The notes under the pieces are model-generated. The model made no database searches and was not told where the DNA came from. It saw only the letters and a program-made list of their open reading frames with translations. Of a DNA stretch of 45,016 nucleotides, positions 1 to 9,235 are shown piece by piece. The position numbers were made by a program, and so were the translations under genes. Origin of the DNA: Leptospiraceae bacterium (GTDB taxonomy: Bacteria > Spirochaetota > Leptospiria > Leptospirales > Leptonemataceae); the NCBI GenBank assembly GCA_026005135.1, contig BPKM01000012.1, forward strand, positions 1 to 45,016. Reading direction: 5' to 3'. Positions within the stretch are counted from its first letter, which is position 1. Every line of letters starts with the position of its first letter.

Positions 1-34
1 TTTTAACTATTATTTATTAAATTCTGAGGATACA

Positions 35-562
35 ATGTTATCGCCACCATATCCAAAGAAAAATAAAATAAAGTTATTGCCAATATTATTATTTTTATTC
101 TTATTATTCGATTTTGATTATCCTTTATTTAACCAAACTAAAAATTTACAACTCATTCTTGATAATAAAATTCAACAGGTAGTAAATAACCCAGATAAAA
201 TTATAACTATTCACATTTATAAAAATAAAGAAAATATTGGATTTATCAACATAGATCCAGAATCTAAAATCATTATTAATAATAAAAAAATTTGTAAAAA
301 TGAATCTATTAAAATGATTGATGGCTCCTTAAAAATCCATTTAAACAAAAGTATACCATTTTGTTTATCTATTGATGATAAAACTATCATAATAAAAAAT
401 AATTATTATAAAAATAAAATGGTTCTTTCTATAACAAAAAATATTAATGAAAATAATGAAATAGAATACGAAATAAGTATTTCTAATGGAAATTCCCATA
501 TTTTAATTTTACCCGATTATGAAGAATTTCAATTAAATGCTGATGAAATTTTAGAAATATAA
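35..562 (+). CDS. Membrane-anchored hypothetical protein
   Basis: I do not recognise this 175-residue protein. A short basic head (residues about 8-13) is followed by one strongly hydrophobic stretch (about 14-30), which reads as an N-terminal membrane anchor or uncleaved signal. The remainder is Lys/Asn/Ile-rich with short alternating beta-like segments and two cysteines near residues 87 and 109, so an exported beta-rich domain is plausible. The ATG is preceded by GAGGA at 26-30, a good ribosome binding site, so the start is well supported and an upstream gene may lie just outside the window. Its stop codon abuts the stop of the convergent glycosyltransferase gene with no spacer. No function can be assigned. 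Confidence 0.6.
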   Translation: MLSPPYPKKNKIKLLPILLFLFLLFDFDYPLFNQTKNLQLILDNKIQQVVNNPDKIITIHIYKNKENIGFINIDPESKIIINNKKICKNESIKMIDGSLKIHLNKSIPFCLSIDDKTIIIKNNYYKNKMVLSITKNINENNEIEYEISISNGNSHILILPDYEEFQLNADEILEI

Positions 563-1660
563 TTAATAATATTTTTTATATATTTCTATAAGTTTTTTTA
601 CATGTTGATCCCAGCTAAATTTTTTAACCTGGCTTTTTCCTTTACGAATTAAATCTTTTCTTAAATTGGCATCATTACAAACTTTTAAAATTGTCTTCTG
701 TATTTCTTGTATGGAATATGGATCAAAATAAATGGTAGCATCTCCACCTATTTCTGGTAAACTTGCTCTATTAGAAGAAATGGTCGGAACATTGCATGCC
801 ATCGCTTCTAATAATGGAAAACCAAAACCTTCTAATTTAGAAGGCATAAGGAATAAAAAAGCAGAAGAATAAAGAATTCTTAATTCTTCTTTTGGTATAA
901 AAGGTAAGAAAAAAATCCATTGTTTAATTTCTTCGTCTATAATTGGCTTAACATATTCTGGTATTTTTTTATTTGTACCAGCTATTACAAGTGGTAACAA
1001 TAAATGTTGTTTTTTCCATAATTCTTTTAATGCTAAAAGTAATCCATCTAAATTTTTATGTTTTTTTCCAATTCCTACTACTAATAAAAATTTATCTGGA
1101 AGTTGATATTTTATTTTAAATTCCAGTATTTCTTTTTTAGTAGCTGGATAAAAAACCTTTTGATTAATTCCATTATAATTTACAAAAATATTATTTTGAT
1201 CTGTATGAAATTCTTCCTGTAATCTCTTTTTTGTATATTCAGATACTGTAATAATGGCTTTAGCTTTTTTTAATATTTGCGAAATTAATGTTTTGGCATA
1301 AAATCTATAATGAAGTTTTTTAAACTCTTCTGAATCTAAATGAATTAAATCATGTATTATTACTATACTTTGTTTTAAATGTTTTATGGGAGCATTATAA
1401 TGAGGAAAATGAAATATTCCTTCCTTTGATGATTTAGCAGGGAAAAAAAATTGTTCTTTTAAAGAATAAATAGGTGCATTAAATTCTATTATATTATTTA
1501 TAAATGGAAATATAGATTGAATTTTGTTTTTATTTCCAATTAAAGTTAAATGTATCTCTGAATTTTGATATAATCGTGATATTACTTCTTCTATCTGAGT
1601 ACCAATACCAGAATAACCAATCATTCTTGCATCAAAATAAATATTAAGATGATTTGACAT
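563..1660 (-). CDS. GT4-family glycosyltransferase (GT-B fold)
   Basis: The 365-residue protein has the pattern of retaining GT4 (Glycos_transf_1) enzymes. An N-terminal Rossmann half begins with YFDARMIGYSGIGTQ, typical of the mannosyltransferase/WbaZ-like branch. The linker has LVVGIGKKHKNL, and the C-terminal nucleotide-sugar site contains SKLEGFGFPLLEAMAC, matching the EGFGLPxLEAMA consensus whose second Glu contacts the donor. It probably adds a hexose to a polysaccharide or glycolipid at the cytoplasmic face. Donor and acceptor cannot be read from sequence. There is no membrane segment. The ATG at 1660 has no obvious Shine-Dalgarno sequence. The polyprenyl sugar transferase at 9.4-10.7 kb and the GT-C protein at 35.5 kb could belong to the same surface-glycan metabolism, but they are not adjacent. 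Confidence 0.9.
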   Translation of the reverse strand: MSNHLNIYFDARMIGYSGIGTQIEEVISRLYQNSEIHLTLIGNKNKIQSIFPFINNIIEFNAPIYSLKEQFFFPAKSSKEGIFHFPHYNAPIKHLKQSIVIIHDLIHLDSEEFKKLHYRFYAKTLISQILKKAKAIITVSEYTKKRLQEEFHTDQNNIFVNYNGINQKVFYPATKKEILEFKIKYQLPDKFLLVVGIGKKHKNLDGLLLALKELWKKQHLLLPLVIAGTNKKIPEYVKPIIDEEIKQWIFFLPFIPKEELRILYSSAFLFLMPSKLEGFGFPLLEAMACNVPTISSNRASLPEIGGDATIYFDPYSIQEIQKTILKVCNDANLRKDLIRKGKSQVKKFSWDQHVKKLIEIYKKYY

Positions 1661-1690
1661 ACAATCAAAACTTGTTTTTTTTACTCTATT

Positions 1691-1999
1691 GTGAACTTCT
1701 TTTTTAAGAAATGGAAATTATTTTTTATGTTTTTACTGGGCTCTTTCTTCTTAAATGCCTGTACAACACAAAAAGATAATCAATATTCTATTGAAGAAGC
1801 AAATATTAAATTACTATCTATGGTCATTCTAAAAAATTCTGAATGTAATACTAATAAACAGATGGAGCTAATATACTTTCCCATTGATAAAAAACAAATT
1901 GATCTTTGCTTTTATGAAGTTTATTTTTTAGATTGCAATAAATGGAATAATAATTTATTACCAGAAAGTTGTAAATTTTTAAATATTCAACTTAAATAA
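1691..1999 (+). CDS. Small putative lipoprotein
   Basis: Translation from GTG at 1691 gives 102 residues: a basic n-region (FFKKWK), a hydrophobic core and LNAC at about residues 21-24, which fits a lipobox. The mature part is short and contains four more cysteines (near residues 52, 73, 81 and 93), compatible with disulfides in the periplasm or on the surface. It resembles in style, but not clearly in sequence, the lipoproteins at 42.4-44.3 kb. An in-frame ATG exists inside the signal peptide, but using it would remove the basic n-region, so GTG is preferred. Its 3' end overlaps the end of the convergent GGDEF/EAL gene by 13 bases. No function is recognised. Confidence 0.55.
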   Translation: MNFFFKKWKLFFMFLLGSFFLNACTTQKDNQYSIEEANIKLLSMVILKNSECNTNKQMELIYFPIDKKQIDLCFYEVYFLDCNKWNNNLLPESCKFLNIQLK

Positions 2000-4878
2000 T
2001 GTAAATTCATAATTTCATCGTTTTCTATTTTATTTATAAAATCCTTTTCGGTTAAAGGTGGTGCATAAAAAAATCCCTGTGCATACTGAATACCTAATTT
2101 ATTTAATTTTTTTAATGTTTGTATATCTTCCACACCTTCCGCAATAATTTCTAAATTCAAATTTTGTGCTAATAGTATAATAGCATCTAAAATCCTATTA
2201 TGTTCATCATTTTTTAATCTTCTTATAAAAATTTTATCAATTTTAATTATATCAATTGGTAATTCCTGTAATTCCGCCAAGGAAGAATAGCCTGTTCCAA
2301 AATCATCAATAGCAATTTTATAACCAAGTTCTTTTAATTGAAAAAGTTTTTTTAAACTGGATTCTTTATCTAACATTGCTAATGATTCTGTTACTTCAAT
2401 AACAATACCACTGGTATCAATATCTAATTCTTGCTGTATATCAAATAAATTCATAATAAATAAATCTGAATGAAGTAATCTCCTCGAGATATTAATAGAT
2501 AAATAGATTTTATATTTTTGATATAATTTTTTAAAAAATTCAAATGATTTTTTTATTACATAATAACTTAACTCTTCTATTAAACCTAAATCCTCTGCCA
2601 TAGGGATAAAAATATCTGGACCAATATATAAATCTTTATTGTAATGTGTTAATCGTGCTAATGCTTCCATTCCAGATATTTTATTTTTTTTAATATCATA
2701 AATTGGCTGAAAATAAGGTTGAACTTTTTTTTCCGAAATAGCTTCTAATATATGACTTTGAATTTCGAATTTACTTAATGTAGTACTTCTTCTTGGTAAG
2801 TTTGATGCAAAAACAAACTGAAATCTACCACTTTGTTTTCCATAATTCATCGCTTTATCTGCTTCTCCGAATAATGCATCAATAGTCATGCCATCATTGG
2901 GATATAATGAAATTCCTACTGTATAGGTAATAAAAAATTTTTCTCCTTCAATAATTATTGGTTCTTTTGATAATTGTTTTAATCGCTCTAAAAAACCAAA
3001 TATATCTGATTTATTTTTTATGTTTTCTATAAAAAAAACAAATTGATCCCCTCCCCACCGATATACTGAATGACTTATCTCTGGCATCTGGCGTAATCTA
3101 TCAGCAAATAAACTTAATACTAAATCCCCAAAACGATGTCCTAATAATTCATTAACATGAAAAAACTTATCTAAATCTAAAAATCCAACTGCAATAGAAG
3201 TTCGATTTTTATCCGCTCGTAATATTGCTTTATATAAATCTTCTTCCAATCGATTTCTATTCGGTAATGATGTTAATAAATCATGCTCTGCGATTAAAAT
3301 AAATTGTTTTTCTGAAATATATTCTAATGTTATATCTTTGATAATTCCTCTTATATATTTTTTCTTTTTACTTTTTATTAGAACAAAATCTGCTTCGTAC
3401 CAATCATTTCTGCTTTTTGAAACTTTTACTGGAAATCGTATTCTTATACTCTTTTTCGTTTTAAATAAATTTGTTAATACAATTTTAACATACTCTCTAT
3501 AATCTTCTAATATAATATCAAGAAAATTACTAAATTTTGATAACTTAGGAAATTTAGAATTAGGGATATAATTTACATAAAGGACATTTAAGTTTTCATC
3601 TAATTCAATTACATGTAATTTTAATAAAGATAAAGTTTGAAGGTATTTTTTATGTTCTTCTACAGATTGAATTGCATATGTTAAATCCCTCATTATACCA
3701 AGCATAATAGTTTCATTTTTACTTTTTATATAAGTAATAAAAACTTCTACGGGGATTTCTATACCAAGAGAATTTTTTATATATAAGCGAACTTTACCAT
3801 TTTTTAATTTATTTTTATTATAACTATACCAGAATATTTTTTTATAACGTTTACTAAATTCATCTCTTATTAAATCAAAAATGGAATGTTCTAATACCTG
3901 TTCTGATGATAAATTTAATAATTTATTAAAAGCTGGGTTACAATCTATTATTTTATCTTTTTCTACATGATATAAAAAAACAGCATCATTTGTATGTAAA
4001 AATGTATTATAAAAATTTTCATATTTAAGATAATGATATTCTCGTAAATATTCACTGATAATTTTAACACTACATACATTTAATGTAAAATGTAATTCAC
4101 TTAAATTCGTAATTGTTTTTTTAGAAAAAGCAATAAAATAGAGTTTTTCACTTTTTCTAATATTAATTTTAATTCCAATAAGTGATTGTATATTGAATTT
4201 TGCTAAACTATCATCTGGATATTGTTTATAAAATTCTCTTTCTATAAGTAAAGAACCAAATTTATCTATACGTTTTTGTAATTTTTCTGAAAATATATAT
4301 TGCTGAAAGTCAATCTCTAAAGAATCCTTTTTATAAGAAGCTAAAATAAAATTTTCATTTGTATTATTCTTAGGAATAACAAATTCATTATTTTTACTAA
4401 CTAATAAAAAAATTCCATCTAAATCATAATTATCTACTATCTTTTTTAATAATTTTTCGTATAATTCTTTACCAAAAAGGGTAAAAGTATCTAAAACAAT
4501 TTTACTTAAAATTTGAAATTTTTCTTCATAACCTTCGATTTTTTGTAATGTTATAAAAAAATAGCATTTATTATATTCATCTTTTAACAATTTAATTAAA
4601 CATATGGTTGGAATTATTTGATTTTCTATATTTAATATAATAGAAAAAGAATGGGTTCTCTCTGGTTTAATTAAAGCCATCTGAAATTTAAAGAAATTTT
4701 TTTGTTCTTCTGTAAGATATTCTAATAAACTTTTATTTACCAAATCTTGACTATTAAAAATTTGTTTTGCTTCTAAATTTGCATAGAGAATTTTCCAATC
4801 CTGAGTAACTAATAGCGGCAAAGGTAATATATCATAAGCTTTAAAATCAAATTCTTCTAATAGTTGCTCTGGATTCAT
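1987..4878 (-). CDS. PAS/GAF-GGDEF-EAL c-di-GMP signalling protein
   Basis: This 963-residue soluble protein has sensory modules followed by GGDEF and EAL domains. PAS-like regions lie at about 5-120, 295-410 and 415-530, with a GAF-like region at about 125-290. The GGDEF domain (about 540-700) carries RWGGDQFVFF, so the consensus GGDEF/GGEEF is altered at the fourth position, and no RxxD inhibitory site sits five residues upstream. The EAL domain (about 710-955) keeps the motifs needed for phosphodiesterase activity: MEALARL, SINISRRLL, VIEVTESLA, AIDDFGTGYSSL, IKIDK, AEGVED and a final Gln-Gly. I infer a c-di-GMP phosphodiesterase whose GGDEF part may be regulatory. No transmembrane segment is seen, so the cues are probably cytoplasmic. 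The ATG lacks a clear Shine-Dalgarno sequence. Confidence 0.93.
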   Translation of the reverse strand: MNPEQLLEEFDFKAYDILPLPLLVTQDWKILYANLEAKQIFNSQDLVNKSLLEYLTEEQKNFFKFQMALIKPERTHSFSIILNIENQIIPTICLIKLLKDEYNKCYFFITLQKIEGYEEKFQILSKIVLDTFTLFGKELYEKLLKKIVDNYDLDGIFLLVSKNNEFVIPKNNTNENFILASYKKDSLEIDFQQYIFSEKLQKRIDKFGSLLIEREFYKQYPDDSLAKFNIQSLIGIKINIRKSEKLYFIAFSKKTITNLSELHFTLNVCSVKIISEYLREYHYLKYENFYNTFLHTNDAVFLYHVEKDKIIDCNPAFNKLLNLSSEQVLEHSIFDLIRDEFSKRYKKIFWYSYNKNKLKNGKVRLYIKNSLGIEIPVEVFITYIKSKNETIMLGIMRDLTYAIQSVEEHKKYLQTLSLLKLHVIELDENLNVLYVNYIPNSKFPKLSKFSNFLDIILEDYREYVKIVLTNLFKTKKSIRIRFPVKVSKSRNDWYEADFVLIKSKKKKYIRGIIKDITLEYISEKQFILIAEHDLLTSLPNRNRLEEDLYKAILRADKNRTSIAVGFLDLDKFFHVNELLGHRFGDLVLSLFADRLRQMPEISHSVYRWGGDQFVFFIENIKNKSDIFGFLERLKQLSKEPIIIEGEKFFITYTVGISLYPNDGMTIDALFGEADKAMNYGKQSGRFQFVFASNLPRRSTTLSKFEIQSHILEAISEKKVQPYFQPIYDIKKNKISGMEALARLTHYNKDLYIGPDIFIPMAEDLGLIEELSYYVIKKSFEFFKKLYQKYKIYLSINISRRLLHSDLFIMNLFDIQQELDIDTSGIVIEVTESLAMLDKESSLKKLFQLKELGYKIAIDDFGTGYSSLAELQELPIDIIKIDKIFIRRLKNDEHNRILDAIILLAQNLNLEIIAEGVEDIQTLKKLNKLGIQYAQGFFYAPPLTEKDFINKIENDEIMNLHYLS

Positions 4879-4956
4879 AATAATAAATTCTTTTTCTATA
4901 GTACAAGCAAGATATAATATATATAAACGTAAATATTTTATTTGTCACTAATTTTT

Positions 4957-5725
4957 TTAGAATTCTGGTTTTTGTTTATTTAAAAAAGCTGTAATACCTT
5001 TTTCTGGTTCTCCTTTTTCGAACATTTCTGCAAAAGCATTCACTTCTCTTTCTAAAGAAGCTGTTAATGGTAATTCTGATCCAGAATGAACTAACCATCG
5101 TGCAACTTTTTGTGCTTCTACTCCTTTATATTTTAACATTTTTTGCATCATTTCTTCTGCTTTTGGTAATAATTCCTGTAATTCCACAACATGATTTACT
5201 AAACCAATCTTTAATGCTCGTTCTGAATCAATATGATCCCCTGTTAAAATGATTTCCAATGCAATACCTCTACCAACAATTCTTGGTAATCTCTGGGTTC
5301 CACCAAATCCGGGTATTAATCCAAGTCCTGTTTCTGGTAATCCAAACTTCGCATTTTTTGAAGCAATTCTTATATCACATGCTAATGCTAACTCTAATCC
5401 CCCACCTAAAGGCATATCCATTTATAGCTGCAATAGAAATTAAATCTGAACCAGCAATCATATTCATTGTTTTATGTCCCTTTCTTGCAAATTCTTCTGC
5501 CTGATCAAAATTTAGTCCTTTCATTTCTGTTATATCTGCACCAGCACAAAATGCTTTTTCTCCTTTACCTGTAACAATAACACCTCTCATTTTTGTATCA
5601 GAAATCAACTCTCTTATAGCTTCTCTTATTTCTGATAAAACCTCAGAATTTAATGCATTTAATGCTTTTTCTCTATTTAATGTTAATATAGCATAATTTT
5701 CTTTTTTTTCTAATTCTACGTACAT
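4957..5725 (-). pseudogene. Enoyl-CoA hydratase/crotonase, frameshifted
   Basis: The two halves form one crotonase-family protein of about 256 residues. The first frame (start 5725, GGAGG six bases upstream) gives the CoA-pocket motif KAFCAGADITEM and runs to AAINGYA. The second frame resumes at [17 protein letters not shown] and ends at 4957. Both catalytic glutamates of enoyl-CoA hydratases are present (GGGLELAL and [19 protein letters not shown]), so the ancestral enzyme would hydrate enoyl-CoA or dehydrate 3-hydroxyacyl-CoA, for example crotonyl-CoA. The frames are joined by removing one base from the AAA at 5408-5410. Everything else is intact and undegraded, so a base-call error or a very recent mutation is likelier than an old pseudogene. 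The ATG at 5737 is in frame but lies upstream of the ribosome binding site. Confidence 0.85.
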
Positions 5726-5811
5726 TGATTCCTCCATTCTATATTAAAACTAAATACCAATAAGACTTATATATTAAATTTGTAAATTGTTTTATTATTT
5801 ATTATAAATTT

Positions 5812-6099
5812 CTAATCGCCATTTCCAGCATCTCCACTATCACCACCATTAAAATTCGAAGAATCTCCCCAATCACTACTTGCTCCTCCACCTCCAAATT
5901 CACCTCCTTCTCCAGAAAAAGCAGTATTTTCTGAATTTTCAGAATCGAAATTTAAATCATTTCTATCAAAGTCTTCGTAAGAATTTATTATAGAATCATT
6001 AGAACTACTTCTTTTATTTTTAGCTGAACGAAAGAAAATATATCGAATTAACAAAAATATTATAAATATAATAATTAGGATTAATAGTATATCTATCAT
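5812..6099 (-). CDS. Small single-pass membrane protein with Gly/Ser/Asp-rich tail
   Basis: The 95-residue protein begins with an Ile/Leu-rich transmembrane helix (about 3-24) and a basic stop-transfer segment (FFRSAKNKR). A low-complexity acidic Asn/Asp/Ser stretch follows, and then a glycine-rich tail with GGEFGGGGASSDW and repeated GD/GG units. Such tails occur at the ends of membrane-attached proteins of the YgcG/TPM type, but there is no TPM domain here, so no function follows. It has its own good promoter (6129-6156) and a leader with AGGAG ahead of the ATG, so it is probably expressed as a single-gene unit. The cytoplasmic or periplasmic side of the tail cannot be decided. Confidence 0.65.
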   Translation of the reverse strand: MIDILLILIIIFIIFLLIRYIFFRSAKNKRSSSNDSIINSYEDFDRNDLNFDSENSENTAFSGEGGEFGGGGASSDWGDSSNFNGGDSGDAGNGD

Positions 6100-6128
6100 T
6101 CTTTACTCCTGAATATGATTTTACAATA

Positions 6129-6156
6129 CTTATAATAGAAAAAATTATATTGTCAA
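6129..6156 (-). promoter_or_regulatory. Sigma70-type promoter of the 5812-6099 gene
   Basis: On the minus strand a perfect TTGACA (6151-6156) is followed after 16 bases by TATAAG (6129-6134, five of six matches to TATAAT). The start codon is about 30 bases further on and is preceded by AGGAG. This is the cleanest promoter with a conventional leader in the window. Confidence 0.7.
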
Positions 6157-6266
6157 TAGTATTTTGATTTTTTTAAAGTGATTTAAGAATGTTCAATAAG
6201 GAATAATATATAAAGATTTTATTTATAAGGATTATATTATAAAAGGTTTTAATACTAATATTAATA

Positions 6267-7745
6267 TTATAAAAAACAAAGGGTAACATAGTACCCTTTG
6301 TAATTAAGAAATAATTTATTTTTTATAGTTCTTTTAATTCTTGAATTAATTTTGAAATGGCTTGCTTTTGCATCTCCAAAATACATTAAACAATTTGGAT
6401 AACCAAATAACTCGTTATCAATTCCAGCATAACCTGGATTTAAACTTCTTTTTATAACAACAACAGTTTTCGCTTTATCTACATTTAAGATTGGCATTCC
6501 ATATATTGGGCTATTAGGATTATTTCTTGCAGCAGGGTTAACAACATCGTTTGCACCAATTACGATTGCAACATCACAATTAGAAAAATCATCATTGATT
6601 TGATCCATTTCATATAGCTTATCATAAGGAACAGCTGCTTCTGCTAATAAAACATTCATATGTCCTGGCATTCTACCAGCAACAGGATGGATTGCAAAAC
6701 GTACATTAACTCCTCTTTTTTCTAATTCATCCATTAATTCTTTAACAACATGTTGTGCTTGCGCTACAGCCATACCATATCCTGGAACAATAATTACATT
6801 AGATGCACCATCTAACATCATTGCTAATTCTTCTGCACCTACTTCTTTAATAACAATTTCTTTTGCTTCTCCTGGACCTACTGATGCAGTTGTAGAACCA
6901 AAACCTCCTAACATTACATTCATTAAAGAGCGATTCATACTTTTACACATAATATTTGTTAATATAATACCGGAAGCACCAACTAAAGAACCTGTTATAA
7001 CTAAAACTGCATTTCCTAAAACAAAACCTGTCATCGCTGCTGCAATACCAGAATAAGAGTTTAATAACGAAATAACAACTGGCATATCTGCCCCACCAAT
7101 AGGTATTACGATTAAAACTCCAATAATTAAAGATAAGATTGCTATTGTGATTAATAAATTTTCACCAATTAAAAATCCTAATCCAATAGTAGATAAAATT
7201 TCTGAACTTGTTCTTTGATCTATTGTTAAAAATACTCCACCAATTATGGTTAATAATAATAATAATAAATTTATGGGATGTTGAAATTTATAAACTACTG
7301 CTTTTTCTGTAACTATCCCCTGTAGCTTACCAAATGCAATAATAGAACCAGTAAAAGTTACCCCACCAACTAAAATTGATAAAAATATTGTAACAGCAAT
7401 ATAAACTTCTGTTGGAGCTTCTTTAAAATAATCTGCAGATGCTACAAGTAAAGAAGCACCACCACCAAATCCATTTAATAATGCAACCATCTGGGGCATT
7501 GCTGTCATTTCTACTTTTAATGCCATAATTGCACCGATTAAAGAACCTATCAATAATCCAATAAAAATTAATTCTAAGTTAACAATCTTTTGATCAAATA
7601 AAGTAGCAACAATTGCTATAAGCATTCCTAAGGCAGAAGTAAAATTACCTATTCTTGCTGTCTTAACTTTACTTAATTGTTTTATTCCAAAAATAAATAA
7701 AATAGATGAAATTAAATATATTATAATAAGTATATCCTGACTCAT
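6267..7745 (-). CDS. pntB: NAD(P) transhydrogenase subunit beta, 3' end frameshifted
   Basis: PntB forms the proton channel and the NADP(H)-binding domain III of the transhydrogenase. About nine hydrophobic helices fill residues 1-265. Domain III shows VIIVPGYGMAVAQAQH, HPVAGRMPGHMNVLLAEA, VIGANDVVNPAARNNP and GMPILNVDKAKTVVVIKR, all near-invariant in the family. AGGAGG precedes the ATG. After YFGDAKA the written frame drifts into 23 atypical residues and runs through the terminator stem. Skipping one A near 6362-6369 instead gives AISKLIQELKEL and a stop at 6323, the expected PntB ending. The true gene is therefore most likely 6323-7745. It is the last gene of pntA1-pntA2-pntB. Confidence 0.95.
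   Translation of the reverse strand: MSQDILIIIYLISSILFIFGIKQLSKVKTARIGNFTSALGMLIAIVATLFDQKIVNLELIFIGLLIGSLIGAIMALKVEMTAMPQMVALLNGFGGGASLLVASADYFKEAPTEVYIAVTIFLSILVGGVTFTGSIIAFGKLQGIVTEKAVVYKFQHPINLLLLLLTIIGGVFLTIDQRTSSEILSTIGLGFLIGENLLITIAILSLIIGVLIVIPIGGADMPVVISLLNSYSGIAAAMTGFVLGNAVLVITGSLVGASGIILTNIMCKSMNRSLMNVMLGGFGSTTASVGPGEAKEIVIKEVGAEELAMMLDGASNVIIVPGYGMAVAQAQHVVKELMDELEKRGVNVRFAIHPVAGRMPGHMNVLLAEAAVPYDKLYEMDQINDDFSNCDVAIVIGANDVVNPAARNNPNSPIYGMPILNVDKAKTVVVIKRSLNPGYAGIDNELFGYPNCLMYFGDAKASHFKINSRIKRTIKNKLFLNYKGYYVTLCFL
6276..6301 (-). terminator. Rho-independent terminator after pntB
   Basis: A perfect 10-bp inverted repeat (ACAAAGGGTA / TACCCTTTGT) with a 6-base loop is followed on the minus strand by six T residues. 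It lies 21 bases beyond the stop codon that pntB would have after repair of its frameshift (6323-6325). It therefore closes the transhydrogenase operon and independently supports that reading. Confidence 0.85.
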
Positions 7746-7759
7746 TTTCTCTATTCCTC

Positions 7760-8074
7760 CTATTTCTTTTTAAACATTCTTGTCATTCTATCTGTTACAA
7801 GATATCCACCTACCACATTTATAGTCGCAAAAATAATTGCGATAAAACCTAAAATAGAAGAGATACTTGTTTCGTATCCAAAAAGATTTAGATTTACGTC
7901 TAAGCTGGATCCTGCACTTACTAAGGAACCAACAATCGTAATTCCAGATATTGCATTAGAACCAGACATTAATGGTGTATGTAATGTTGGTGGAACTTTG
8001 GATATTAATTCAAACCCCAAAAATACTGCCAGTACAAAAATAGTAAATAATAATATTAATTCATGAAATGTCAT
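7760..8074 (-). CDS. pntA2: NAD(P) transhydrogenase subunit alpha part 2
   Basis: This 104-residue, three-helix membrane protein corresponds to the membrane part of PntA when the alpha subunit is split into two polypeptides. Diagnostic segments are VPPTLHTPLMSGSNAISGI, the conserved start of domain II, and a C-terminal helix ending in TDRMTRMFKKK. It pairs with PntB in the membrane to translocate protons while hydride passes from NADH to NADP+. The ATG at 8074 follows AAGGAG. The gene is 18 bases after pntA1 and 14 bases before pntB, so the three are surely co-transcribed. The split alpha arrangement is common outside the enterobacteria. Confidence 0.94.
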   Translation of the reverse strand: MTFHELILLFTIFVLAVFLGFELISKVPPTLHTPLMSGSNAISGITIVGSLVSAGSSLDVNLNLFGYETSISSILGFIAIIFATINVVGGYLVTDRMTRMFKKK

Positions 8075-8092
8075 ACAAATCTCCTTAAATAA

Positions 8093-9235
8093 TTAACTAT
8101 TTAAAATTTCTTTTGTTTTTTCGTGTATTACTTCGCCATTATAAGTAATAAGTGAACCTTTTACAATTTCGTCTTCTAAATTGATTTCTAACTTACCTTC
8201 TTTATTTAGATATTCTAATAATGCCTGTATATTTCTTGAATATAATTGACTTGCATCAAATGCTAAATCTGATACTAAATTCGTAAAACCAATAATTTTT
8301 ACACCATATTTTTCCACTATTTTATCTGGTTCTGTTAATTCGCAATTTCCACCTGTACCTGCTGCCATATCGACAATTACAGAACCAGGTTGCATTGCTT
8401 TTACCATATCTTCTGGAACAAGAATAGGTGCTCTTTTTCCCGGAACTTGTGCAGTAGTTATTACTACATCTGCAGAAGCAATATGTTTTTTTAGAATTTC
8501 CTGTTGTTTTCTTAAAAATTCTTCCGATGCTTCTTTTGCATAACCACCTTCTTCTTCAATTACATCTGGTGGTTCAATATATTTTGCTCCAAGACTTTGT
8601 ACCTGTTCTTTTACAGCAGGTCTTACATCTGAAACTTCTACAACTGCTCCCAATCGTTTTGCTGTTGCTATTGCCTGTAAACCAGCAACACCAGCTCCAA
8701 TAATCACTACCTTAGCAGGTGATATTGTACCAGCAGCAGTCATCATTAAAGGAAAAACCTTCTTCGAATAATTTGCTGCAAGTATTACTGCTCTATATCC
8801 AGCAAGATTGGTTTGAGAACTTAAAACATCCATTCTTTGAGCTTTTGTTATTCTTGGAATAGAATCCATAGAAATAACATTAACTTTACTTTTCGCAGCT
8901 AATTGTACCAATTCTTTATTTATCAATGGGAAGAAGAAACCAATATAAAATGAACCTTCCTTCATCATTTCTAATTCATTTTTTCCTGTAGATGGATGCT
9001 TCATTGGTATATTAACTTTTATCAATATATCTGCTTCTTTATATAGACGATTTACATCTTCTATAACTTCTGCACCTGCTTCTATATACTGATTATCTAA
9101 AAATCCAGCTATTTGACCTGCATCTTTTTGTATATATACTGTATAACCTAATTTTTTTAATTTTGCAACTGTTTCTGGAATAATTGCTACCCTTTTTTCG
9201 CCTTCTAATATTTCCTTAGGAATACTTACAATCAA
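8093..9235 (-). CDS. pntA1: NAD(P) transhydrogenase subunit alpha part 1
   Basis: This is the 380-residue soluble NAD(H)-binding domain I of the proton-translocating transhydrogenase. It starts IVSIPKEILEGEKRVAIIP as in alanine dehydrogenase/PntA proteins and has the Rossmann motif VVIIGAGVAGLQAIATAKRLGA. Later come VITTAQVPGKRAPILV and VDMAAGTGGNCELT. The C-terminal membrane part is encoded separately by the next gene. The start codon is TTG (9233-9235) with a strong GGAAGG six bases upstream and no better ATG, so this is a confident TTG start. A plausible but unproven promoter lies within the 140 bases upstream. Confidence 0.95.
   Translation of the reverse strand: MIVSIPKEILEGEKRVAIIPETVAKLKKLGYTVYIQKDAGQIAGFLDNQYIEAGAEVIEDVNRLYKEADILIKVNIPMKHPSTGKNELEMMKEGSFYIGFFFPLINKELVQLAAKSKVNVISMDSIPRITKAQRMDVLSSQTNLAGYRAVILAANYSKKVFPLMMTAAGTISPAKVVIIGAGVAGLQAIATAKRLGAVVEVSDVRPAVKEQVQSLGAKYIEPPDVIEEEGGYAKEASEEFLRKQQEILKKHIASADVVITTAQVPGKRAPILVPEDMVKAMQPGSVIVDMAAGTGGNCELTEPDKIVEKYGVKIIGFTNLVSDLAFDASQLYSRNIQALLEYLNKEGKLEINLEDEIVKGSLITYNGEVIHEKTKEILNS

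Noticed and set aside
5067..5504. Several plus-strand open frames over the crotonase gene
   Set aside because: They are antisense to a clearly conserved crotonase and have no ribosome binding sites or recognisable motifs.
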